Below, piece by piece: positions 51,831-63,500 of a stretch of 64,000 bases of DNA (within the stretch, counting starts at the first letter, position 1; each line of letters opens with the position of its first letter). The position numbers and the translations under genes were made by a program. The DNA lies in contig NW_027490115.1 of the NCBI RefSeq assembly GCF_050948175.1, positions 248,001 through 312,000 on the forward strand, written 5' to 3'. The notes below the pieces were generated by a model. That model was given only the letters and a program-made list of their open reading frames with translations, did no database searches and was not told the DNA's origin. The DNA is from Xylocopa sonorina. Lineage: Eukaryota > Arthropoda > Insecta > Hymenoptera > Apidae.

Positions 51831-54559
51831 TCCATGCTAGGAAGTAGCGTTTGCAGATGTCTACGTATCTAGCAATAGAGTTCTAATGCTTCTTAGAACG
51901 CGATAACGCATCCCACTTCTATGTTCCATGATAAGATATAATATTCATTGCGAAGTGTCATGTATACCTCGTATTCACTTCAAAAGAATGTAAATGCGAC
52001 ATTTCCATGCTAGGAAGTAGCGTTTGCAGATGTCTACGTATCTAGCAATAGAGTTCTAATGCGTCTTAGAACGCGATAACGCATCCCACTTCTATGTTCC
52101 ATAATGAGATATAATATTCATTGCGAAGTGTCATGTATACCTCGTATTCACTTCAAAAGAATGTAAATGCGACACTTACGTGCTATTAAATAGCGTTTGC
52201 AAATGTCTACGTATCGTAGCAATAGAGTTCTAATGCTTCTTTAAATGAGATGTCGCATCTCATTTCTATGTTTCATGATCAGATGTAATATTCATTGCGA
52301 AGTGTCATGTATACCTCGTATTCACTTTAAAAGGATGTAAATGCGACACTTCCTTGCTGGGAAATAGCGTTTCCAGATGACTACGTGTCGAAACTATAGA
52401 GTTCTAATGATTCTTAAAATGCCATATCGCATTTCATTTCTATGTTTCATGATAAGATATAATATTCATTGCGAAGTGTCATGTATACCTCGTATTCACT
52501 TCAAAAGAATGTAAATGCGACATTTCCATGCTAGGAAGTAGCGTTTGCAGATGTCTACGTATCTAGCAATAGAGTTCTAATGCTTCTTAGAACGCGATAA
52601 CGCATCCCACTCCTATGTTCCATGATAAGATATAATATTCATTGCGAAGTGTCATGTATACCTCGTATTCACTTCAAAAGAATGTAAATGCGACACTTAC
52701 GTGCTATTAAATAGCGTTTGCAGATGTCTACGTATCGTAGCAATAGAGTTCTAATGCTTCTTAAAACGAGATGTCGCATCTCATTACTATGTTTCATGAT
52801 CAGATGTAATATTCATTGCGAAGTGTCATGTATACCTCGTATTCACTTTAAAAGGACGTAAATGCGACACTTCCTTGCTAGGAAATAGCGTCTCCAGATG
52901 ACTACGTGTTGAAACAATAGAGTTCTAATGATTCTTAAAATGCCATATCGCATCTCACTTCTATGTTTCATGATAAGATATAATATTCATTGCGAAGTGT
53001 CATGTATACCTCGTATTCACTTCAAAAGAATGTAAATGCGACATTTCCATGCTAGGAAGTAGCGTTTGCAGATGTCTACGTATCTAGCAATAGAGTTCTA
53101 ATGCTTCTTAAAACGAGATGTCGCATCTCATTTCTATGTTTCATGATCAGATGTAATATTCATTGCGAAGTGTCATGTATACCTCGTATTCACTTTAAAA
53201 GGATGTAAATGCGACACTTCCTTGCTAGGAAATAGCGTTTCCAGATGACTACGTGTCGAAACAATAGAGTTCTAATGATTCTTAAAGTGCCATATCGCAT
53301 CTCACTTCTATGTTTCATGATAAGATATAATATTCATTGCGAAGTGTCATGTATACCTCGTATTCACTTCAAAAGAATGTAAATGCGACAATTCCATGCT
53401 AGGAAGTAGCGTTTGCAGATGTCTACGTATCTAGCAATAGAGTTCTAATGCGTCTTAGAACGCGATAACGCATCCCACTTCTATGTTCCATGATGAGATA
53501 TAATATTCATTGCGAAGTGTCATGTATACCTCGTATTCACTTCAAAAGAATGTAAATGCGACACTTACGTACTATTAAATAGCGTTTGCAGATGTCTACG
53601 TATCGTAGCAATAGAGTTCTAATGCTTCTTAAAACGAGATGTCGCATCTCATTTCTATGTTTCATGATCAGATGTAATATTCATTGCGAAGTGTCATGTA
53701 TACCTCGTATTCACTTTAAAAGGATGTAAATGCGACACTTCCTTGCTGGGAAATAGCGTTTCCAGATGACTACGTGTCGAAACAATAGAGTTCTAATGAT
53801 TCTTAAAATGCCATATCGCATTTCACTTCTGTGTTTCATGATAAGATATAATATTCATTGCGAAGTGTCATGTATACCTCGTATTCACTTCGAAAGAATG
53901 TAAATGCGACATTTCCATGCTAGGAAGTAGCGTTTGCAGATGTCTACGTATCTAGCAATAGAGTTCTAATGCTTCTTAGAACGCGATAACGCATCCCACT
54001 TCTATGTTCCATGATAAGATATAATATTCATTGCGAAGTGTCATGTATACCTCGTATTCACTTCAAAAGAATGTAAATGCGACACTTACGTGCTATTAAA
54101 TAGCGTTTGCAGATGTCTACGTATCGTAGTAATAGGGTTCTAATGCTTCTTAAAACGAGATGTCGCATCTCATTTCTATGTTTCATGATCAGATGTAATA
54201 TTCATTGCGAAGTGTCATGTATACCTCGTATTCACTTTAAAAGGACGTAAATGCGACACTTCCTTGCTAGGAAATAGCGTTTCCAGATGACTACGTGTTG
54301 AAACAATAGAGTTCTAATGATTCTTAAAATGCCATATCGCATCTCACTTCTATGTTTCATGATAAGATATAATATTCATTGCGAAGTGTCATGTATACCT
54401 CGTATTCACTTCAAAAGAATGTAAATGCGACATTTCCATGCTAGGAAGTAGCGTTTGCAGATGTCTACGTATCTAGCAATAGAGTTCTAATGCTTCTTAG
54501 AACGCGATAACGCATCCCACTTCTATGTTCCATGATAAGATATAATATTCATTGCGAAG

Positions 54560-57500
54560 TGTCATGTATATCTCGATTTCACATCACAAGAATGTAAATG
54601 CGACACTTCCATGCTAGGAAATAGCGTTTGCAGACGTCTACAAATCGTAGCAATGGAGTTCTAATGCTTCTTAAAACGCGATATCGCATCTCACTTCTAT
54701 GTTTCATGATAAGATATAATATTCATTGCGAAGTGTCATGTATACCTCGTATTCACTTCAAAAGAATGTAAATGCGACACTTACGTGCTAGGAAATAGCG
54801 TTTGCAGATGTCTACGTATCGTAGCAATAGAGTTCTAATGCTTCTTAAAACGAGATGTCGCATCTCATTTCTACGTTTCATGATCAGATGTAATATTCAT
54901 TGCGAAGTGTCATGTATACCTCGTATTCACTTTTAAAGGATGTAAATGCGACACTTCCTTGCTAGGAAATAGCGTTTCCAGATGACTACGTGTCGAAACA
55001 ATAGAGTTCTAATGATTCTTAAAATGCCATATCGCATCTCACTTCTATGTTTCATGATAAGATATAATATTCATTGCGAAGTGTCATGTATACCTCGTAT
55101 TCACTTCAAAAGAATGTAAATGCGACATTTCCATGCTAGGAAGTAGCGTTTGCAGATGTCTACGTATCGTAGCAATAGGGTTCTAATGCTTCTTAAAACG
55201 CGATATCGCATCTCACTTCCATGTTTCATGATAAGATATAATATTCATTGCGAAGTGTCATGTATATCTCGATTTCACATCACAAGAATGTAAATGCGAC
55301 ACTTCCATGCTAGGAAATAGCATTTGCAGACGTCTACAAATCGTAGCAATGGAGTTCTAATGCTTCTTAAAACGCGATATCGCATCTCACTTCTATGTTT
55401 CATGATAAGATATAATATTCATTGCGAAGTGTCATGTATACCTCGTATTCACTTCAAATGAATGTAAATGCGAAACTTCCACGCTAGGAAATAGCGTTTG
55501 CAGATGTCTACGTATCGTAGCAATAGAGTTCTAATGCTTCTTAAAACGCGATATCGCATCTCACTTCTATGTTTCATGATATGATATAATATTCATTGCG
55601 AAGTATCATTTATACCTCATATTCACTTCAAATGAATGTAAATGCAACACTTCCACGCTAGGAAATAGCGTTTGCAGATGTCTACGTATCGTAGCAATAG
55701 AGTTCTAATGCTTCTTAAACCGAGATGTGGAATCTCATTTCTATGTTTCATGATCAGATATAATATCCATTGCGAAGTGTCATGTATACCTCGTATTCAC
55801 TTCAAAAGAATGAAAATGCGACACTTCCTTGCTAGGAAATAACATTTCCAGATGTCTACGCATCGTAGCAATAGAGTTCTAGCGCTTCTTAAAGCGCGAT
55901 ATCGCATCTCTCTTCCACGTTTCGTGATAAGATATAATATTCATTGTAGAGTGTTATGTATACCTCGTATTCACGTCAAAAGAATGTAAATGCGACACTT
56001 ACGTGCTAGGAAATAGCGTTTGCAGATGTCTACGTATCGTAGCAATAGAGTTCTAATGCTTCCTAAAACAAGATGTCGCATCCCACTTCTATGTTCCATG
56101 ATAAGATATAATATTCATTGCGAAGTGTCATGTATACCTCGTATTCACTTCAAAAGAATGTAAATGCGACACTTACGTGCTAGGAAATAGCGTTTGCAGA
56201 TGTCTACGTATCGTAGCAATAGAGATCTAATGCTTCTTAAAACGAGATGTCGCATCTCATTTCTATGTTTCATGATCAGATGTAATATTCATTGCGAAGT
56301 GTCATGTGTACCTCGTATTCACTTTAAAAGTATGTAAATGCGACACTTCCTTGCTAGGAAATAGCGTTTCCAGATGACTACGTGTTGAAACAATAGAGTT
56401 CTAATGATTCTTAAAATGCCATATCGCATCTCACTTCTATGTTTCATGATAAGATATAATATTCATTGCGAAGTGTCATGTATACCTCGTATTCACTTCA
56501 AAAGAATGTAAATGCGACATTTCAATGCTAGGAAGTAGCGTTTGCAGATGTCTACGTATCTAGCAATAGAGTTCTAATGCTTCTTAGAACGCGAAAACGT
56601 ATCCCACATCCATGTTCCATGATAAGATATAATATTCATTGCGAAGTGTCATGTATACCTCGTATTCACTTCAAAAGAATGTAAATGTGACACTTACGTG
56701 CTAGGAAATAGCGTTTGCAGATGTCTACGTATCGTAGCAATAGAGTTCTAATGCTTCTTAAAACGAGATGTCGCATCTCATTTCTATGTTTCATGATCAG
56801 ATGTAATATTCATTGCGAAGTGTCATGTATACCTCGTATTCACTTTAAAAGGATGTAAATGCGACACTTCCTTGCTAGGAAATAGCGTTTCCAGATGACT
56901 ACGTGTCGAAACAATAGAGTTCTAATGATTCTTAAAATGCCATATCGCATCTCACTTTTATGTTTCATGATAAGATATAATATTCATTGCGAAGTGTCAT
57001 GTATACCTCGTATTCACTTCAAAAGAATGTAAATGCGACATTTCCATGCTAGGAAGTAGCGTTTGCAGATGTCTACGTATCGCAGCGATAGAGTTCTAAT
57101 GCTTCCTAAAACGCGATATCGCATCTCACTTCTATGTTTCGTGATAAGATATAATTTTCATTGTAGAGTGTTATGTATACCTCGTATTCACTTCAAAAGA
57201 ATGTAAATGCGACACTTCCATGCTAGGAAATAGCGTTTGCAGACGTCTACATATCGTAGCAATGGAGTTCTAATACTTCTTAAAACGAGATATCGCATCT
57301 CACTTCTATGTTTCATGATAAGATATAATATTCATTGCGAAGTGTCGTGTATACCACGATTTCACTTCACAAGAATGTAAATGCGACACTTCCTTGCTAG
57401 GAAATATTGTTTGCAGATGTCTACGTATCACAGCAATAGAGTACTAATGCTTCTTAAAACGAGATGTCGTATTTCATTTCTATGTTTCGTAATAAGATAT

Positions 57501-60500
57501 AATATTCATTGTGTAATGTTATGTATACCTAGTACTCACTTCAGTGGAATGTAAGTGCGAAATTTCCTTCCTAGGAAATAGAGTTTGCAGATGTCTACGT
57601 ATATTAGCAATAGAGTCCTAATGCTTCTCAAAACGCGATATAGCACCTCATTCCTATGTTTCATGATAAGATATAATATTCATTGCGAAGAGTCGTGTAT
57701 ACCTCGATTTCACTTCACAAGAATGTAAATGCGACACTTCCTTGCTAGGAAATATTGTGTGCAGATGTCTACGTATCGCAGCAATAGAGTTCCAATGCTT
57801 CCTAAAACGCGATATCGCATCTCACTGCTATGTTTCACGAGAAGATATAATATTCATTATGGAGTGTTATGTATACCTCGTACTCACTTCAAAAGAATGT
57901 AAATGCGACCCTTCCATGCTTGGAAATAGCGTTTGCAGATATCTACGTATCATAGAAATATATTTCTAATGCTTCTTAGAACGCGATATCGCATCTCACT
58001 TCTATGTTTCATGATAAGATATAATATTCATTGCGAAGTGTCATGTATACCTCGTATTCACTTCAAAAAAATGTAAATGCGACACTTCCATGCTAGGAAA
58101 TAGCGTTTGGAGATGGCTACGTATCGTAGCAATAGACTTCGAATGCTTCTTAAAACGCGATATCGCATCTCACTTCTATGTTTCATGATAAGATATAATA
58201 TTCATTGCGAGGTGTCATGTATACCTCGTATTCACTTCAAATGAATGTAAATGCGAAACTTCCACGCTAGGAAATAGCGTTTGCACATGTCTACGTATCG
58301 TAGCAATAGAGTTCTAATGCTTCTTAAAACGCGATATCGCATCTCATTTCTATGTTTCATGATATGATATAATATTCATTGCGAAGTGTCATTTATACCT
58401 CGTATTCACTTCAAATGAATGTAAATGCAACACTTCCACGCTAGGAAATAGCGTTTGCAGATGTCTACGTATCGTAGCAATAGAGTTCTAATGCTTCTTA
58501 AAACGAGATGTCGAATCTCATTTCTATGTTTCATGATCAGATATAATATTCTTTGCGAAGTGTCATGTATACCTCGTATTCACTTCAAAAGAATGTAAAT
58601 GCGACACTTCCTTGCTAGGAAATAACATTTCCAGATGTCTACGCATCGTAGCAATAGAGTTCTAGCGCTTCTTAAATCGCGATATCGCATCTCTCCTCCA
58701 TGTTTCGTGATAAGATACAATATTCATTGTAGAGTGTTATGTATACGTCGTATTCACGTCAAAAGAATGTAAATGCGACACTTCCATGCTAGGAAGTAGC
58801 TTTTTGCAGATGTCTACGTATCGCAGCAATAGGGTTCTAATGCTTCTTAAAACGCGATATCGCATCTCATTCCTATGTTTCATGATAAGATGTAATATTA
58901 ATTGCGAAGTGTCATGTATATCTCGTATTCACTTCACAAGAATGTAAATGCGACACTTCCATGCTAGGAAATAGCGTTTGCAGATTTCTACGTATCGTAG
59001 CAATAGAGTTCTAATGCTTCCTAAAACGCGATATCGCATCCCACTTCTATGTTTCACGATAAGATATAATATTCATTGCGAAGTGTCATGTATACCTCGT
59101 ATTCACTTCAGAAGAATGTAAATAAGACACTTCCATGATATCAAATAGCGTTTGCAGATGTCTACGTATCGTAGCAATAGAGTTCCAATGCTTCTTAAAA
59201 CGAGATGCCGCATTCCATTTCTATGTTTCGTGATAAGATATAATATTCATTGTGGAGTGTTATGTATACCTCGTATTCACTTCAAAAGAATGTAAATGCG
59301 ACACTTCCTTGCTAGGAAATAACATTTCCAGATGTCTACGTATCGTAGCAATAGAGTACTAATGCTTCTTAAAACGAGATGTCGCTTCTCATTTCTATGT
59401 TTCATGATCAGATATAATATTCATTGCGAAGTGTCATGTATACCTCGTATTCACTTCAAACGAATGTAAATGCGACATTTCCATGCTAGGAAGTAGCGTT
59501 TGCAGATGTCTACGCATCGTAGCAATAGACTTCGAATGCTTCTTAAAACGAGATGTCGCATTCCATATCTATGTTTCGTGATAAGATATAATATTCATTG
59601 TGGAGTGTTAAGTATACCTCGTATTCACTTCAAAAGAATGTAAATGCGACTCTTCCTTGCTAGGAAATAGAGTTTGCAGATGTCTACGTATACTAGCAAT
59701 AGAGTTCTAATGCTTCTCAAAACGCGATATAGCATCTCATTCCTATGTTTCATAATAAGATATAATATTCATTGCGAATTGTCATGTATACCTCGTATTC
59801 ACTTCAAAAAAATGTAAATGCGACACTTCCATGCTAGGAAACAGCGTTTGCAGATGTCTACGTATCGTAGCAATAGACTTCGAATGCTTCTTAAAACGAG
59901 GTGTCGCATTTCACTTCTATGTTTCATGATAAGATATAATATTCATTGCGAAGTGTCACGTATACCTCGTACTCACTTCAAAAGAATGTAAATGCGACAC
60001 TTCCTTGCTAGGAAATAGAGTTTGCAGATGTCTACGTATATTAGCAATAGAGTTCTAATGCTTCTCAAAACGCGATATAGCACCTCATTCCTATGTTTCA
60101 TGATAAGATATAATATTCGTTGCGAAGTGTCAAGTATACCTCGTATTCACATCAAAAGAATTTAAATTCGACACTTCCTTGCTAGGAAATAATATTTGCA
60201 GATGTCTACGCATCGTAGCAATAGAGTTCTAGCGCTTCTTAAATCGCGATATAGCACCTCATTCCTATATTTCATGATAAGAAATAATATTCATTGCGAT
60301 ATGTCATGTATACCTGGTATTCACTTCAAAAGAATGTAAATGCGACACTTGCATGCTAGGAAATAGCGTATGCAGACGCCTATGTATCGTAGCAATAGAG
60401 TTCTAATGCTTCTTAAATCGCGATATCGCATATCATTTCTATGTTTCATGATATGATATAATATTCACAGCGAAGTGATATGTATACCACGACTTCTGTT

Positions 60501-60555
60501 CAAAAGAATGTAAATGCCACACGTCCATGCTAGGAAATAGAACGCTAATGCTTCT
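54560..60555 (-). repeat. Array 2, right divergent layer
   Basis: After the last regular C monomer the sequence changes at about 54,565 to divergent monomers (TATATCTCGATTTCACATC, GACGTCTACAAATCG, AACATTTCCAGATG, CATTGTGGAGTGTTATG). The TCTCGATTTCACATCAC variant repeats at 54,571 and 55,267, 696 bp or four monomers apart. A block of about 520 bp at 55,447-55,980 recurs at 58,230-58,763 (CGAAACTTCC at 55,471 and 58,254, offset 2,783). Many variants match those of the left divergent layer, as expected if the core expanded inside an older array. Confidence 0.87.
56150..57110 (-). repeat. Outlying HOR block inside the divergent layer
   Basis: Core-type A, B, C, A, B monomers, followed by a C/ancestral hybrid, reappear here in core order about 1.6 kb outside the core edge. 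Divergent monomers lie on both sides. The C copy is more mutated than core copies (AACGCGAAAACGTATCCC, CACATCCATGTTCC). This is either a relict of a formerly longer core or a transposed or recombined fragment. Confidence 0.85.
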
Positions 60556-60589
60556 ATACGTAGACATCTGCAAACGCTATTTCCTAGCA
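60528..60589. repeat. Inversion junction: inverted repeat with 36 bp spacer
   Basis: TGCTAGGAAATAG at 60,528-60,540 is the exact reverse complement of CTATTTCCTAGCA at 60,577-60,589. Outside these arms the two arrays continue as diverged inverted copies over kilobases. The 36 bp spacer contains a short '-' remnant (GCTAATGCTTCT) and then switches at about 60,555/60,556 to '+' satellite (ATACGTAGACATCTGC). About 39 bp of the last '-' monomer is deleted beside the switch. It is the second orientation switch in the window. Confidence 0.9.
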
Positions 60590-63500
60590 AGCAGGTGTCG
60601 CATTTACATTCTTTTGAAGTGAATGCGAGGTGTAAGTGACACTTCGCAATGAATACTATATTGTATCATGAAACATAGGAATGAGATGCGATATCGCGTT
60701 TTAGGACGCATTAGAACTCTATTGCTACGATATGTAGACGTCTACAAATGCTATTTCCTAGCTTGGAAATGTCGCATTTACATTCATTTGAAGTGAATAC
60801 GAAGTATACATGACACTTCGCAATGAATAAGATATCTTCTCACGAAAAATAGAAATGAGATGCGATGTCGCGATCTAAGAAGCATTAGAAATCTATTGCT
60901 ACGATACGTAGATATCTGGATACGCTACTACCTAGCAAGGAAGTGTCGCATTTACATTCTCTTGATGTGAATGCGAGGTGTTCATGACACTTCGCAATGA
61001 ATATTATATCTTATCATGAAACATAGAAATGAGATGCGATATCGCGTTTTAAGAAGAATTAGGGAATAGTCGCATTTACATTCTTTTGAAGTAAATACGA
61101 GGTATGCATGACACTTCGCATTGAATATTATACCTTATGATGAAACATAGAAGTGATATGCGATATCGCGATTTAAGTAGCATTAGAACTCTATTGCTAC
61201 GACACGTAGACATCTGGAAACGCTATTTCCTAGCGTGGAAGTGTCGCATTTACATTCATTTGATGTGAATACGAGATATACATGACACATCGGAATGAAT
61301 ATTATATCTTATCATGAAACATAGGAATGAGTTGCAATATCGCGTTTTGACAAGCATTAGAACACTATTGCTTCCATACGTTGACATCTGCAAGCACTAC
61401 TTCCTAGCAAGGAAGTGCCGCTTTTACATTCGTTTGAAGTAAATACGAGGTATACATGACACTTCGCAATGAATATTATATCTTATCATGAAACATAGAA
61501 GTGAGACGCGATATCGCGTATTAAGAAGCACTAGAACCCTATTGCTACGATACGTAGACATCTGCAAACGCTATTTCCTACCATGAAAGTGTCGCATTTA
61601 CATTCGTTTGAAGTGAATACGAGGTATACATGACACTTCGCATTGAATATTATACCTTATCACGAAACATAGGAATGAGATGCGATATCGTGATTTAAGA
61701 AGCACTAGAACTCCATTGCTACGATACGTAGACATCTGCAAACAATATTACCTAGCTAGGAAGTGTCGCACTTACATCCTATTGATGTGAATACGAGGTA
61801 TACATAACACTCCACAACGTATATTACACAATATTACGAAACATAGAAATGAAATGCGACATCTTGTTTTAAGAAGTATAAGTACTCTATTGCTGCGATA
61901 CGCAGACATCTGAAAACAATATTTCCTAGCAAGGAAGTGTCACATTTACATTCTTGTGAAGAAAAATCAACGTATACATGACACTTTGCAATGAAAATTA
62001 TATCTTATCATGAAACATAGAAGTGAGATGCGATATCGCGTTTTAAGAAGCATTAGAACTCTATTGCTGCGATACGCAGACATCTGAAAACAATATTTCC
62101 TAGCAAGGAAGTGTCGCATTTACATTCTTGTGAAGTAAAATCAACGTATACATGACATTTTGCAATGAATATTATATCTTATCATGAAACATAGAAGTGA
62201 GATGCGATATCGCGTTTTAAGAAGCATCAGAACTCTATTGCTACGATACGTAGACATCTGCTAACGCTATTTCCTAGCATGGAAGTGTCGCATTTACATT
62301 CTTGTGAAGTGAAATCGAGGTATACATGACACTTCGCAATGAATATTGTATCTTATCATGAAACATAGAAGTGAGATGCGATATCGCGTTTTAAGAAGCA
62401 TTAGAACCCTATTGCTACGATACGTAGACTTCTGCAAACGCTATTTCCTAGCAAGGCAGTGTCGCATTTACATTCTTTTGAAGTGAATACGAGATATACA
62501 TGACACTTCGCAATGAATATTATATCTTATCATGAAACATAGGAATGTGTTGCGATATCGCGTTTCGAGAAGCATTAGAACTCTATTGCTACGATACGTA
62601 GACATCTGCAAATTCTATTTCCTAGCATGGAAGTTTCGCATTTACATTCATTTGAAGTGAATACGAGATATACGTGACACATTGCACTGAATATTATATC
62701 TTATCATGAAACTTAGGAATGAGTTGCGATATCGCGTTTTGAGAAGCATTAGAGCTCTATTGCTACGATACGTAGACATCTGCAAGCGCTACTTCCTAGC
62801 AAGGAAGTGCCGCTTTTACATTCTTGTGAAGTGAAATCGAGGTATACATGACACTTCGCAATGAATATTATATCTTATCATGAAACATAGAAGTGACATG
62901 GGATATGGCGTTTTAAGAAGCATTAGAACTCTATTGCTACGATACGTAGACATCTGCAAACGCTATTTCCTAGCATGGAAGTTTCGCATTTACATTCTTT
63001 TGAAATGAATACGAGATATACATGACACATCGGAATGAATATTATATCTTATCATGAAACATAGGAATGTGTTGCGATATCGCGTTTCGGGAAGCATTAG
63101 AACTCTATTGCTACGATACGCAGACATCTGCAAGCACTACTTCCTAGCAAGGAAGTGCCGCTTTTACATTCTTGTGATGTGAGTGCGAGGTATACATGAC
63201 ACTTCGCAATGAATATCATATCTTATTATGAAACATAGGAATGAGTTGCAATATCGCGTTTTGACAAGCATTAGAACACTATTGCTTCGATACGTAGACA
63301 TCTGCAAGCACTACTTCCTAGCAAGGATGTGCCGCATTTACATTCTTTTGAAGTGAATACGAGATATACATGACACATCGGAATGAATATTATATCTTAT
63401 CATGATACATAGGAATGAGATGCGATATCGCGTTTTGAGAAGCATTAGAACACTATTGCTTCGATACGTAGACATCTGCAAGCGCTACTTCCCAGCAAGG

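Larger units (their letters stand above)
17200..54560 (-). repeat. Array 2 core: homogeneous 521 bp trimeric higher-order repeat
   Basis: The core is made of three monomer types. A has CACTTACGTGCTAGGAAATAG, CTACGTATCGTAG, ACGAGATGTCGCATCTC, ATGATCAGATGTAATATT and CACTTTAAAAGGATG. B has CACTTCCTTGCTAGGAAATAG, TTTCCAGATGACTACGTGTCG, TAATGATTCTTAAA and TGCCATATCGCATCTC. C has CATTTCCATGCTAGGAAGTAG, ACGTATCTAGCAATAG, AACGCGATAACGCATCCC and TATGTTCCATGATAAG. Measured lengths in one unit at 29,056-29,576 are 174, 174 and 173 bp, total 521. C lacks one base relative to A (TATCTAGC against TATCGTAGC). Order A-B-C is kept over most of about 37 kb, with local omissions, extra monomers and hybrids. Copies differ at only a few positions, implying recent homogenisation by unequal exchange or amplification. 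Confidence 0.95.
13534..60555 (-). repeat. Satellite array 2: ~174 bp monomers, '-' orientation
   Basis: About 270 monomers of the same family as array 1, read here as the reverse complement (CTTCAAAAGAATGTAAATG, then CGACACTTCCTTGCTAGG). The first recognisable satellite bases are ATACTTCGTACTCACTT at 13,534, closely matching the next copy near 13,711. The array runs without foreign insertion to the inversion point at 60,555. Internally it has three parts: divergent monomers to about 17.2 kb, the homogeneous 521 bp HOR core to about 54.56 kb, and divergent monomers again to the end. No gene is supported. Confidence 0.97.

Noticed and set aside
17200..54560. CRISPR-like array
   Set aside because: Repeats are contiguous monomers of about 174 bp with no unique spacers, and no cas genes or leader are present.
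57742..57969. 75-codon plus-strand frame (begins MLGNIVCRCLR)
   Set aside because: It is a chance open stretch over divergent satellite monomers, in the same family frame as elsewhere.
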